DNA of 52,235 bases from DASZZZ01 sp036260375 (GTDB lineage: Bacteria; Actinomycetota; CADDZG01; WHSQ01), in NCBI GenBank assembly GCA_036260375.1, contig DASZZZ010000080.1:1-52235 (forward strand). The letters run 5' to 3'. The notes under the pieces are model-generated. The model saw nothing but the letters and a program-made list of their open reading frames with translations, ran no database searches and was not told the origin of the DNA. The translations under genes and the position numbers were made by a program. Of the stretch, positions 33,179 to 42,082 are shown piece by piece (positions within the stretch are counted from its first letter, which is position 1; every line of letters starts with the position of its first letter).

Positions 33179-34327
33179 GTGACGACGCGCGTCGAGCGCG
33201 CGCAGGCGATCGCGTTCCGCGTCGCACGCCACGACCTCGCGCGCCGCCGCCCACCCGGCGACGTCGAGGGCGCCGTCGCCGGCGGCCTTCAGGACACGCC
33301 GCTCGGCGCGGTGCGGGTGTCGTTGCACGCGCGCGTCGAGGGCTTCGACGCCGGCGTGCTCGAGCGCGCGTTGCACGACAAGAGGGTCGTCGAGCTGTGG
33401 GCGATGCGCGGCGCGCCACACGTCGTCCCGGCGCGCGACGTCGCGCTGTTCACGGCGGGCATCGACGCGCGCGACGACGACTCCCTGCGCGCCAAGCTCG
33501 CGAGCTTCGCCGGCCACCTCGAGCGCGCCGGCATCGCGCCGGGCGACGCCATCGCGCGCGTCGCCGCCGAGGTCGACGACGTGCTCGGCGACGCGACGAT
33601 GACGAAGCCAGAGCTGAGTACGGCGGTCAGCCGGCGCCTGCCCCCGGAGCTCGTCCCGTGGTGCGACGCGTGCAAGGTGCATCACGTGTCCGAGAGCGCG
33701 CTGCGAACGGCCGCGCATCGAGGCTCGGTCCTCGTCGCGCCGTGGGCCGGACGCCACGTCGCGCTCGTGCGTACGGCCACATGGCTCGGGAGCCCCCGGG
33801 CGGTGGACACGGACGAGGCCCGGCGGGCCCTGCTCGTCCGCTACCTCGAGCGCTTCGCGCCGTCGACGCCGGGCGACTTCGCCGAGTGGTGCAACGTCGG
33901 GCCCGCGGACGCGCGGCGGACGTGGGAACTCGTCGCCGGCGACCTCGCTCGTGTCGAGCTCGACGGCCGCGCCGTGTTCGCGCGCGCCGCCGACGTCGCC
34001 GAGCTCGAGTCGCCGCCGCAGCCGCGCGGCGTGCGCCTGCTGCCCGCGCACGACTCGTACCTGTCGGCGCGCGACCGTGTCACGATCGTGCCCGACGACG
34101 CGCTGCGCAAGCAGGTGTGGCGCACGATCGGCAACCCCGGCGCGGTGCTCGTCGACGGAGAGGTGGCGGGAACGTGGCGCGGGCGCAAGAAGGGTGCGTC
34201 GCTCGAGGTCTCCGTGCGCGTCGCGGCGCACACGACGCGCGCCGCGCGCGCCGGGATCGAGGACGAAACCGCGGCGCTCGCGCCGCTGCGCGGCTGCAGC
34301 CGCGTGCGCCTGTCGTTCGACGGCTGA
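33179..34327 (+). CDS. Winged-helix DNA-binding protein, AlkZ-like
   Basis: 382 aa. It matches the YcaQ/AlkZ (HTH_42) layout: an N-terminal region RVSLHARVEGFDAGVLERAL with MRGAPHVVPARDVALF, central winged helices (APSTPGDFAEWCNVGPADAR), and a C-terminal beta barrel LLPAHDSYLSARDRV with WRGRKKG. AlkZ-type proteins unhook interstrand DNA crosslinks or alkylated bases; actinobacterial members are mostly uncharacterised. The catalytic Gln-x-Gln of AlkZ is not obvious here, so glycosylase activity is unproven. GTG at 33179 lies 16 nt after the previous stop. Confidence 0.8.
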   Translation: MTTRVERAQAIAFRVARHDLARRRPPGDVEGAVAGGLQDTPLGAVRVSLHARVEGFDAGVLERALHDKRVVELWAMRGAPHVVPARDVALFTAGIDARDDDSLRAKLASFAGHLERAGIAPGDAIARVAAEVDDVLGDATMTKPELSTAVSRRLPPELVPWCDACKVHHVSESALRTAAHRGSVLVAPWAGRHVALVRTATWLGSPRAVDTDEARRALLVRYLERFAPSTPGDFAEWCNVGPADARRTWELVAGDLARVELDGRAVFARAADVAELESPPQPRGVRLLPAHDSYLSARDRVTIVPDDALRKQVWRTIGNPGAVLVDGEVAGTWRGRKKGASLEVSVRVAAHTTRAARAGIEDETAALAPLRGCSRVRLSFDG

Positions 34328-34359
34328 GCGGCGCGCGCGTTCGGGTAGCCTCGCGCGCC

Positions 34360-35976
34360 ATGGCCCGGGGACACGGTGGCGACGCGGCGGCCGCGGCGTT
34401 GCGGGCGCTCGGCGTGCCGCACGTGTTCTCGCTCAGCGGGGGCCACGTGTTCCCGATCTTCGACGGCTGCCACCGCGCCGGCATACGCGTCATCGACGTC
34501 CGCCACGAGCAGACCGCGGGCTTCGCCGCCGAGGGCTGGGCGCGCCTCACGCGCTCGCCCGGCGTCGCGGTCGTGACCGCAGGGCCCGGCGTCACCAACG
34601 TCGTGAGCCCGCTCGCGCAGGCGCGCTTCAACCGCGCGCCGGTCGTCGTGCTCGCGGGACGCGCGCCGGGGTTCCGCTGGGGTCAGGGCTCGCTCCAGGA
34701 GATCGACCACGTCCCCTTCGTCGACCCGATCGCGCCGGCGGCCACGGTCGGGGCGGCCGCCGACGTCGCGCGCCGGATCGTGGCCGCGGCGACGGACGCG
34801 GCGACGCCTCCGCGCGGCCCGGTGTTCCTCGACTTTCCCCTCGAGGTGCTGTTCGACGACGCCGAGCTCGACGCCCCGGAGCCGGCGCCGCCGGCGGCCG
34901 CAGCGCCCGACGCCGGCGCGGTCGACGCCGTCGCGCGCGTTCTCGCCGGGGCTCGCCGTCCGGTCGTGGTCGCCGGGTCGAACGTGTGGCTCGACCGCGC
35001 CGAGCACGCGCTGCGCGCGTTCGCGCGCGCCGCGCGGGCACCCGTGTTCACGAACGGTCAGGGCCGCGGGTGCATCCCCGCCGACGACGAGCTCGCGTTC
35101 GCGCGCAGCAGGTCCCGCGCGCTGCGCGCCGCCGACGTCGTGGTCGTCGCGGGGACGCCGCTCGACTTCCGCCTCGGATTCGGAGCCTCGTTCGCGCCCG
35201 GCGCCGCGATCGTCCATCTCGACTCCCACGAGTCGCTGCTCGCGCGCCACGTCGACTGCGAGGCCGCGCTCGCGGCCCCCCTCGACGCGGCGCTCGGCGC
35301 GCTCGCGGCCGCGGTCGAGCGGCCGTGCGACTCGAAGGAATGGCTCGCGGAGCTGCGCGCGACCGAGGACGCGAAGCGGGCAGAGGCCGCGGCGGAGGCG
35401 TGCTCGGACGCGGCGCCGATCCATCCGTTGCGCGTGTTCGCCGAGCTCGTGCCGCTGCTCGAGCGCGACGCCGTCGTCGTCGGCGACGGCGGCGACTTCG
35501 TCTCGTACGCGGGCCGCGAGATCCCGTCGTACGAGCCGGGCTGCTGGCTCGACCCGGGCCCGTTCGGGTGCCTCGGCTGCGGCTTCGGCTACGCGCTCGC
35601 GGCGCGGCTCGCGCACCCCGGCCGCCAGGTCGTCCTGCTGCTCGGAGACGGCGCGTTCGGCTTCGCCGGCATGGAGCTCGAGACGCTCGTGCGTCACGGT
35701 CTGCCGGTCGTGTGCGTCGTCGGCAACAACGGGATCTGGGGGCTCGAGAAGCACCCGATGCGCGCCCTGTACGGCTACGACGTCGCCGCCGACCTGCGAC
35801 CGGGGATCCGCTACGACGAGGTCGCGGAGGCGTTCGGGGGCCGGGGGGAGCTCGTCACGGACCCCGCCGAGCTGCGCGGCGCGCTCGAGCGCGCGCTGGC
35901 CGCGGGGGAGCCCGCACTGGTCAACGTCGTGACCGACCCGTCGGTCGCGTACCCGCGCTCCGCGAACCTCGCGTGA
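34360..35976 (+). CDS. ThDP-dependent enzyme of the acetolactate synthase / 2-hydroxyacyl-CoA lyase type
   Basis: 538 aa. Three-domain ThDP enzyme: pyrimidine domain with the catalytic Glu in VRHEQTAGFAAEGWAR and TAGPGVTN, a central domain (about 190-320), and a pyrophosphate domain with LLLGDGAFGFAGMELETLVR and VVGNNGIWG. Actinobacterial relatives are often labelled acetolactate synthase large subunit or oxalyl-CoA decarboxylase-like; no regulatory subunit gene is adjacent, so valine synthesis is not favoured. TAGCCT (34346-34351) lies 8 nt before the ATG, suggesting a leaderless mRNA. Confidence 0.85.
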   Translation: MARGHGGDAAAAALRALGVPHVFSLSGGHVFPIFDGCHRAGIRVIDVRHEQTAGFAAEGWARLTRSPGVAVVTAGPGVTNVVSPLAQARFNRAPVVVLAGRAPGFRWGQGSLQEIDHVPFVDPIAPAATVGAAADVARRIVAAATDAATPPRGPVFLDFPLEVLFDDAELDAPEPAPPAAAAPDAGAVDAVARVLAGARRPVVVAGSNVWLDRAEHALRAFARAARAPVFTNGQGRGCIPADDELAFARSRSRALRAADVVVVAGTPLDFRLGFGASFAPGAAIVHLDSHESLLARHVDCEAALAAPLDAALGALAAAVERPCDSKEWLAELRATEDAKRAEAAAEACSDAAPIHPLRVFAELVPLLERDAVVVGDGGDFVSYAGREIPSYEPGCWLDPGPFGCLGCGFGYALAARLAHPGRQVVLLLGDGAFGFAGMELETLVRHGLPVVCVVGNNGIWGLEKHPMRALYGYDVAADLRPGIRYDEVAEAFGGRGELVTDPAELRGALERALAAGEPALVNVVTDPSVAYPRSANLA

Positions 35977-36005
35977 CACGCCCCGCGCCCGCCTAGGATG
36001 CCGGC

Positions 36006-37547
36006 ATGACGTCGGGCAACGTCCCGTTCTGGGTCGACGACACGCGGCGGGAGCCGTTCCCCGAGCTGCGGGGCGACACGAGCGCCGACGTCGTCGTCGT
36101 GGGTGCCGGCATCTTCGGGATCACAACCGCGTGGCTGCTGCACCACGCCGGCGCGCGCGTCGTGCTCGTCGAAGCGCGCCGCGTGTGCGAGGGCGTGACC
36201 GGCCACACCACCGCCAAGGTGACCTCGGGGCACGGCCTCGTGTACGCGAACCTCACGCGCAAGTACGGCGCAGGGACCGCGCGCGTCTACGCCGAGGCGA
36301 ACGAGTGGGCCATCGCGGAGATCGCGCGCACCGCCACCGAGCGCGGCATCGACTGCGACCTCGAGCGGCTGCCCAACTACGTGTACTCCGAGTCGTCGGG
36401 CGAGGTGCCGTCGCTCGAGCGCGAGGTCGAGGCGGCGCGCGCCGCGGGCCTGCGCGCCGACTTCGTCACCGAGACGGGCCTGCCGTACGCCGTCGCCGGG
36501 GCGGTGCGCCTCGAAGAGCAGGCGCAGTTCCACCCCCGCAAGTACCTGCTCGCGCTCGTCGACGAGCTCGTGCGCGGCGGCGTCCCGGTGTTCGAGTGGT
36601 CGCGCGTGACGGACGTGCACGTCGGACGTCCGTCGGTCGTCGAGACCGCGGGTGGGTCCGTGCGGGCGCAGCACGTCGTCGTCGCGACGCACTTCCCCAT
36701 CCTCGACCGCGGCGGGCACTTCGCGACGCAGCATCCGTCGCGCTCGTACGTCGTCGCCGGGACGGTCGACGCGAGCCGCGACGTCGCCGGCATGTACCTC
36801 ACGTCGTCGTCGCCGACGCGCTCGGTCCGGTCGACGCCGCACGGCGCCGGGCGGCTCCTGCTGCTCGGCGGCGAGGGGCACGGCGTCGGCGACGAGCCCG
36901 ACACCCCCGCCCGCTACGCCGCGCTCGAGGACTTCGCGCGGCGACGGTTCGCGCTCGACGAGATCGCGTACCGGTGGTCGACGCAGGACAACCATCCGGC
37001 CGACGACCTCCCGTTCGCGGGGCGCCTGACGCGCGCGTCGAGCGCCGACGTCTACACCGGCACGGGGTTCAAGGCGTGGGGCATGACGACTGGGACGGTG
37101 GCCGCGTCGGTGGTGTCGGACGCGATCCTCGGGCGCGACAACCCGTGGACCGAGCTGTACGACGGCACGCGTGTCCGGCTGCTGCAGGGCGCGCGCAACC
37201 TCCTGTCGGCCAACGCCAAGGTCGCGCGTCACTTCGTCCTCGACCGCCTGCGAGCGCCGCGCGCGGAGCCGGCCGAGCTCACGCCCGGCGAGGGCGCGGT
37301 CGTTCGCCGCGGCGGGCGCGTCGTGGCGGCGTTCCGGGACGACGACGGCGTCCTGCACGCGCATTCGGCCGTGTGCACGCACATGGGTTGCGTCGTCGCG
37401 TGGAACCCCGCCGAGCGCAGCTTCGACTGTCCGTGCCACGGGTCACGCTTCTCCTACGACGGCGAGGTGCTGCACGGCCCCGCGGTCCAGCCGCTCGCGC
37501 CGCTCGACGAGAACGGGCGCAGGGGTCCGGACGACGGCGTCGTATAG
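36006..37547 (+). CDS. FAD-dependent amino-acid-oxidase-type oxidoreductase fused to a Rieske domain
   Basis: 513 aa. The N-terminal DAO-like flavoprotein (VVVVGAGIFGITTAWLLHHAG, GHTTAKVTSGHG, ending YTGTGFKAWGMTTGTVA) spans ~1-400. The C-terminal ~100 residues form a Rieske 2Fe-2S domain with CTHMGC and CPCHGSRF. This fusion is widespread but has no well-defined substrate; electrons probably pass from flavin to the Rieske cluster. TAGGAT (35994-35999) stands 6 nt before the ATG, again leaderless. No signal peptide is evident. Confidence 0.9.
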   Translation: MTSGNVPFWVDDTRREPFPELRGDTSADVVVVGAGIFGITTAWLLHHAGARVVLVEARRVCEGVTGHTTAKVTSGHGLVYANLTRKYGAGTARVYAEANEWAIAEIARTATERGIDCDLERLPNYVYSESSGEVPSLEREVEAARAAGLRADFVTETGLPYAVAGAVRLEEQAQFHPRKYLLALVDELVRGGVPVFEWSRVTDVHVGRPSVVETAGGSVRAQHVVVATHFPILDRGGHFATQHPSRSYVVAGTVDASRDVAGMYLTSSSPTRSVRSTPHGAGRLLLLGGEGHGVGDEPDTPARYAALEDFARRRFALDEIAYRWSTQDNHPADDLPFAGRLTRASSADVYTGTGFKAWGMTTGTVAASVVSDAILGRDNPWTELYDGTRVRLLQGARNLLSANAKVARHFVLDRLRAPRAEPAELTPGEGAVVRRGGRVVAAFRDDDGVLHAHSAVCTHMGCVVAWNPAERSFDCPCHGSRFSYDGEVLHGPAVQPLAPLDENGRRGPDDGVV

Positions 37548-37557
37548 CCTCGTCGTC

Positions 37558-39003
37558 ATGGAAGACGTCGTCGCCGCGGCGCTCGACGCCGCGACCTCGG
37601 GGGGGGCCGGCTACGCGGACGTGCGTGCGGTGCACTCGACCGGCGAGGCGGTCGCGGTCAAGGGTCCGGTGGTCGAGTCGGTCGATCGCTCCGAGTCGGC
37701 CGGCTTCGGCGTCCGCGTGCTGTGCGACGGCGCGTGGGGCTTCGCGGCGAGCTGGCGGTTGGATCGCGGCGAGCCGGCGCGCGTGGCGCGGCTCGCGCTC
37801 GACGTCGCGCGCGCGAGCGCCACGGCGCGCTCGGCCCCCGTCGAGCTCGTGCCGGAGCCGCCGCACCGCGCGACGTACGAGACACCCGTCGAGCTCGACC
37901 CGTTCGCGGTCGCGCTCGACGACAAGGTCGCGCTGTTGGCGGGGGCCGCGGAGCTGATGCAGCGCGTCGACGGCGTGCGGTTCGGGCGCGCGACGATGGA
38001 CGTGTCGCGCCAGCGCACGTGGTTCGCGTCGAGCGAGGGCGCGTCGATCGAGCAGCGCATCACGCACGTCGGCGCCGGCATCGAGGCGACCGCGGTCGAC
38101 GGCGACGACGTCCAGACGCGTTCGTACCCGGGTTCGTTCCGCGGGCATTTCGGGTCCGGCGGATACGAGCTCGTGCACGCAATGGACCTCCACGGCAACG
38201 CCGAGGGCGTCGCCGAGGAGGCGGTCGCGCTGTTGCGCGCGCCCGAGTGCCCGTCCGCGGAGACGACGCTCGTGCTCGACGGCCACCAGGTCATGCTCCA
38301 GGTCCACGAATCGGTCGGCCACGCGACCGAGCTCGACCGTGTGCTCGGCATGGAGGCCTCGTTCGCCGGCACGTCGTTCCTCGGCACCGGCGACCTCGGC
38401 GGGTTCCGTTACGGCAGCGAGCACGTGAACATCACCGCCGACGCGACGTCGCCGGGCGGCATCGGCACGTTCGGATACGACGACGAGGGCGTCGAGGCGC
38501 AGCGCGCGGACATCGTCCGCGCCGGAGTGCTCGTCGGCTTCCAGACGTCGCGCGAGACCGCGGCGCGCGTCGGCGCCGAGCGCTCCAACGGGACCATGCG
38601 CGCCGAGGGGTGGGAGAACTTCCCGTTGATCCGCATGACCAACATCAACCTGCTCCCGGGCGAGGGCTCGTTCGAGGACCTTCTCGCCGACGTCGACGAC
38701 GGCGTCTACATGGCGACCAACAAGTCGTGGTCGATCGACGACAAGCGCAAGAACTTCCAGTTCGGGTGCGAGATCGCGTGGGAGGTCAAGCGAGGGCGGC
38801 TGGGACGCGTGCTCAAGAACCCGCGTTACACCGGCATCACGCCGGTCTTCTGGGCGTCGTGCGACGCCGTCGCCGGACCCGGCGAGTGGCGGATGTGGGG
38901 CACGCCCAACTGCGGCAAGGGTCAGCCGGGCCAGACGATGCGCGTCGGCCACGGCACCGCGCCGGCCCGCTTCCGCAACGTCGCGACGGGGTACGGGGAG
39001 TGA
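37558..39003 (+). CDS. tldD: TldD-type metalloprotease
   Basis: 481 aa. Active-site motif VHESVGHATELDR (HExxxH) with the downstream conserved SFAGTSFLGTGDLGGFRYGSE and GTFGYDDEGVEAQ. TldD pairs with TldE (PmbA) in a heterodimer that degrades unfolded peptides and in other bacteria removes leader peptides of ribosomally made natural products. TAGCCT (37545-37550) is 7 nt before the ATG. The stop overlaps tldE by 4 nt (GTGA). Confidence 0.92.
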   Translation: MEDVVAAALDAATSGGAGYADVRAVHSTGEAVAVKGPVVESVDRSESAGFGVRVLCDGAWGFAASWRLDRGEPARVARLALDVARASATARSAPVELVPEPPHRATYETPVELDPFAVALDDKVALLAGAAELMQRVDGVRFGRATMDVSRQRTWFASSEGASIEQRITHVGAGIEATAVDGDDVQTRSYPGSFRGHFGSGGYELVHAMDLHGNAEGVAEEAVALLRAPECPSAETTLVLDGHQVMLQVHESVGHATELDRVLGMEASFAGTSFLGTGDLGGFRYGSEHVNITADATSPGGIGTFGYDDEGVEAQRADIVRAGVLVGFQTSRETAARVGAERSNGTMRAEGWENFPLIRMTNINLLPGEGSFEDLLADVDDGVYMATNKSWSIDDKRKNFQFGCEIAWEVKRGRLGRVLKNPRYTGITPVFWASCDAVAGPGEWRMWGTPNCGKGQPGQTMRVGHGTAPARFRNVATGYGE

Positions 39004-40382
39004 CGGACGGTGCGCCGGTGGGTGCCCATGGGCCGCCGCTCACGCACGACGACGCGCGCGCGCTCGCGGGCGTCGCGCTCGAGACCGGCGCGGCCGACGG
39101 CGTCGAGGTCGTGTTCGTCGCGTCGACCACGGGCCTGACGCGCTTCGCCGGCTCCGAGATCATCCAGAACATCGTCCGAGCCGAGGCGCACGCGTACGTG
39201 CGCGCCGCCGTCGGAGACCGCGTCGGGACGTCGGGCACGAGCAGGCTCGACGCCGACGGCATGCGCGCCGCCGCCGGAGCGGCCCTCGTCGCGGCGCGCG
39301 CGTCGCGTCCGGATCCGCACTGGCCCGGGCTGCCGCGGCCCGACGACGTCGGCCGGCCGCGTCCGGCGGGTCGGTGGGACGACGCGACGGCGGCTGCGAC
39401 GCCGGCACAGCGCGCCGCGCGCGTGCGCGACGTACTCGACGCGTCGGAGCGCGAGAGCGCCGCGGGCGTGTACGAGACGAGCACGCACGCGGCCGCGGTC
39501 GTGTCGTCGGGCGGCGTCGACTGCTTCGACGCGTTCACGCGCTGCGACCTCAACTGCCTCGTCGACGTCGGCGACGGGACGGGATGGGCGGAGGCGTCGT
39601 CACACGCCGCGGCGAGCGTGGACGCCGCCGGCGCGGCGCGGCGGGCGCTCGGCAAGGCGCGCCGCGGACGAGGCGCCGCCGACGCGGCCCCCGGCGTCTA
39701 CGAGGTCGTGCTCGAGCCGGCCGCGGTCAAGGACCTCGTCGAGTACTGCTCCTACAGCGGCTTCGGGGCCAAGCAGGTGATCGACGGCGAGAGCTTCCTC
39801 GCGACGCGCGCCGGCGAGGTCGTCGCGGCGCCGTCGGTCACGATCGCCGACGACGTCGCGCACCCGCACGCCGTCGGCTTCGCGTTCGACTTCGAGGGCG
39901 TGCCGCGCCGCAGGGTCGCGATCGTGGACGGAGGCCGCGCGACGCAGCCGGTCACCGACGTGCGCACCGCGCGCATGCTCGGCCTGCCGCTGACGGGGCA
40001 CTCGACGGGCTCGACCGAGTTCGGTCCGTACCCGTTCAACCTCGTGCTCGAGCCGGGCGCCGACTCGTTCGACGACCTCGTCGCGGGCGTCGACGACGGC
40101 CTCCTCGTGACGCGCTTCCACTACGTCAACATCCTCGACCGGCCCTCGACCCTGCTCACCGGGATGACGCGCGACGGCACCTTCCGCATCGCGCGCGGCG
40201 AGGTCGCCGGGCCCGTCCGCAACCTCCGCTTCGCCCAGAGCGCGCTGGCCGCGTTCGCCGCCGTGACCGGGGTCGGGCGCGACGTCGAGGGCCTCGGCAC
40301 GGAGTTCGCGCCGTTCGGCTCGACGGTGGTTCCCGCGCTGCGCGTGGGCGAGTTCAGGTTCGCGTCGGCGACGAGCCACTAG
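39000..40382 (+). CDS. tldE: TldE/PmbA-type protease partner
   Basis: 460 aa. The C-terminal half has the PmbA/TldE signatures (YEVVLEPAAVKDLVEYCSYS, SVTIADDVAHP, HSTGSTEFGPYPFNLVLEPG), and there is no HExxxH motif, as expected for the non-catalytic partner of TldD. GTG at 39000 overlaps the tldD stop, so the two are translationally coupled. Confidence 0.9.
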   Translation: MTDGAPVGAHGPPLTHDDARALAGVALETGAADGVEVVFVASTTGLTRFAGSEIIQNIVRAEAHAYVRAAVGDRVGTSGTSRLDADGMRAAAGAALVAARASRPDPHWPGLPRPDDVGRPRPAGRWDDATAAATPAQRAARVRDVLDASERESAAGVYETSTHAAAVVSSGGVDCFDAFTRCDLNCLVDVGDGTGWAEASSHAAASVDAAGAARRALGKARRGRGAADAAPGVYEVVLEPAAVKDLVEYCSYSGFGAKQVIDGESFLATRAGEVVAAPSVTIADDVAHPHAVGFAFDFEGVPRRRVAIVDGGRATQPVTDVRTARMLGLPLTGHSTGSTEFGPYPFNLVLEPGADSFDDLVAGVDDGLLVTRFHYVNILDRPSTLLTGMTRDGTFRIARGEVAGPVRNLRFAQSALAAFAAVTGVGRDVEGLGTEFAPFGSTVVPALRVGEFRFASATSH

Positions 40383-40384
40383 GC

Positions 40385-40582
40385 GTGCCGGCCCACGACG
40401 TGTGGCACGTCGCCGTGCTCGGCTCGACTCTGTTCGCGGCCGCCGGCGTCGCCCTGCTGCTGCTCGCTCCGCTCGCGTTCGACGTCCCGCCGCCCGGTCT
40501 GCGCCGCGCCCGTCCGGCGATCCTCGGGCTCGCGGCCGTCGCCGTCGTGCTGCTGACGGCGGAATGGCTGTGGGTGCACTGA
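40385..40582 (+). CDS. Small two-helix membrane protein
   Basis: 65 aa, GTG start 2 nt after the tldE stop. Two hydrophobic segments (about residues 8-30 and 43-62) are separated by a short Arg/Pro-rich loop (PPPGLRRARPAI). Its position suggests co-transcription with tldDE; no family is recognised. Confidence 0.6.
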   Translation: MPAHDVWHVAVLGSTLFAAAGVALLLLAPLAFDVPPPGLRRARPAILGLAAVAVVLLTAEWLWVH

Positions 40583-40689
40583 GGCCCAGGAATGGCCTCG
40601 GACGGACGCAGGTTGACTAGAATGAGCGCCGGGCCCGTAGTGGGACCGGGCGCCCACCCCGCCGTGGGCATAACGAGGAGGATCGTCCA

Positions 40690-41040
40690 GTGTCGGTGAT
40701 CATCAGCGAGGCGGCTGCCTCCAAGGCGCGCGAGCTCCTCGACCGCGAGCTGAGCGCGGCGCCGGAGCAGCACGACGGCAAGTCGTACGCGTTGAGGGTC
40801 GAGGTCCGGCCGGGCGGGTGCGCAGGCCTGCGGTACGCGCTCTTCTTCGACGACCGCAAGCAGGACGACGATGTCGTGTCGACGGTCGAGGGGCTCGAGG
40901 TCCGCGTCGACAAGATGAGCGAGCCGTACCTGCGCGGCGCCCAGATCGACTTCGTCGACGGTCTGCAGGAGTCGGGGTTCAAGATCGACAACCCCAACGC
41001 CAAGGGCTCGTGCGCCTGCGGCGACTCCGCACAGTTCTAG
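40690..41040 (+). CDS. Iron-sulfur cluster carrier, IscA/ErpA (HesB) type
   Basis: 116 aa. The A-type carrier Cys ligands are all present: VEVRPGGCAGLRYAL and the C-terminal GSCACGD (CxC). KIDNPNAKGSC is diagnostic of the family. It takes up and delivers Fe-S clusters to client apo-proteins; possible local clients are the ferredoxin, lipoyl synthase, KorB and WhiB. GTG at 40690 follows AGGAGG. A TAGAAT box (40618-40623) may be its promoter -10. A strong hairpin follows the gene. Confidence 0.92.
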   Translation: MSVIISEAAASKARELLDRELSAAPEQHDGKSYALRVEVRPGGCAGLRYALFFDDRKQDDDVVSTVEGLEVRVDKMSEPYLRGAQIDFVDGLQESGFKIDNPNAKGSCACGDSAQF

Positions 41041-41057
41041 GCGGCGATCTTTCCGAG

Positions 41058-41085
41058 AGCCTCCTTCCCGGCGGGGGAGGAGGCT
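41058..41085 (+). terminator. 12-bp hairpin after the IscA-type gene
   Basis: 41058-41069 pairs with 41074-41085 over 12 positions (one GU pair) around a GGCG loop, 17 nt after the stop. It ends 22 nt before the next ATG, so it could also act as an attenuator for the MetE-like genes. No T-tract. Confidence 0.55.
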
Positions 41086-41107
41086 TCGTCGCGACAGAGG
41101 GAGGGTC

Positions 41108-42082
41108 ATGGCGGTTCGGACGACGGTCGTGGGCGGCTACCCGAAGCCGCCGCCCGAGGGCGGGACTTTCGCCCTGCGCAAGACGCTGCACGCGTTCGAG
41201 CGTGGCGACGCGACGGACGACGACGTGCGCGCCGCGCAGGACGAGCTCGCGCGGGCGGTGATCGCGGAGCAGCAGGACGCGGGCGTCGACCTCGTCACCG
41301 ACGGCCACGTCCGCTGGGACGACCTCCTGACGCCGTTCGCGCGCGGGATGGCCGGGTTCGAGATCGGCGGGCTGCTGCGGTGGTTCGACAACAACGTCTA
41401 CTACCGCCGGCCGGTGTGCACCGGCGAGGTCGAGTGGCGAGGCCCCATGTCGGTCGACGCGTACCGCTTTGCCGCGTCGGTCGCGTCGATCCCCGTCAAG
41501 GCCGTCGTGCCGGGCCCGGTCACGTTCGCGCGCCTGTCGGTCGACGACCACTACGGCGACCACGAGCGATTCGTCCTCGCGCTCGCGCGCGTCCTCGCGC
41601 AGGAGGCGTTCGAGCTGCAGGCGGCCGGCGCGCCGGTGATCCAGATCGACGAGCCGGCGTTGCTCGCCGCGCCCGAGGACCTCGAGCTGGCGGCGCGCGC
41701 GCTCGGCGTCGTCACGGCGGAGCTCGGCCGGTCCGAGACGTTGCTGGCGACGTACTTCGGCGACGCCAAGCGGCTCGGACCCGCTCTGTTCGACCTGCCG
41801 GTGGCCGGCTTCGGCCTCGACTTCGTCGCCGGGCCGGACAACGACGAGCTCGTCGCCCGCGTGCCGGACGGGATCCGTCTGCAGGCTGGAATCGTGGACG
41901 CGCGCAACACCAGGCTCGAGGACGCCGGCGTCCTCGCGCGGCGCATCGACGAGCTCGCGCACCACGTGGGCGCCGACCGTCTCTACGTTGCGCCGTCCGC
42001 GAGCCTCGAGTTCCTCCCGAGAGAGAAGGCCGCCGCGAAGCTGGCGCTGCTGTGCGACGCGGCCGGAAAGGCGGGTGGGTGA
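41108..42082 (+). CDS. MetE-like (methionine synthase barrel) protein without zinc ligands
   Basis: 324 aa. TVVGGYPKPP at the N terminus, WDDLLTPFARGMAGFEIGGL, VPGPVTFARLS and VIQIDEPALL place it in the UROD/MetE barrel superfamily. At positions where catalytic MetE has His-x-Cys, Glu and Cys, it shows ATYFGDA, GLDFVAG and VAPSASLEF, so the zinc site is missing. The next gene is a paralogue with all four ligands, and the pair resembles a MetE divided into a non-catalytic and a catalytic half. The stop overlaps the next ATG (TGATG). Confidence 0.8.
   Translation: MAVRTTVVGGYPKPPPEGGTFALRKTLHAFERGDATDDDVRAAQDELARAVIAEQQDAGVDLVTDGHVRWDDLLTPFARGMAGFEIGGLLRWFDNNVYYRRPVCTGEVEWRGPMSVDAYRFAASVASIPVKAVVPGPVTFARLSVDDHYGDHERFVLALARVLAQEAFELQAAGAPVIQIDEPALLAAPEDLELAARALGVVTAELGRSETLLATYFGDAKRLGPALFDLPVAGFGLDFVAGPDNDELVARVPDGIRLQAGIVDARNTRLEDAGVLARRIDELAHHVGADRLYVAPSASLEFLPREKAAAKLALLCDAAGKAGG

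Noticed and set aside
34360..35976. Valine/isoleucine acetolactate synthase (ilvB) assignment
   Set aside because: No ilvN or ilvC neighbour and motifs are equally compatible with other ThDP enzymes, so no gene symbol was given.
41041..41107. Riboswitch ahead of the MetE-like genes
   Set aside because: Only 67 nt, mostly occupied by one hairpin; no cobalamin or SAM aptamer features.
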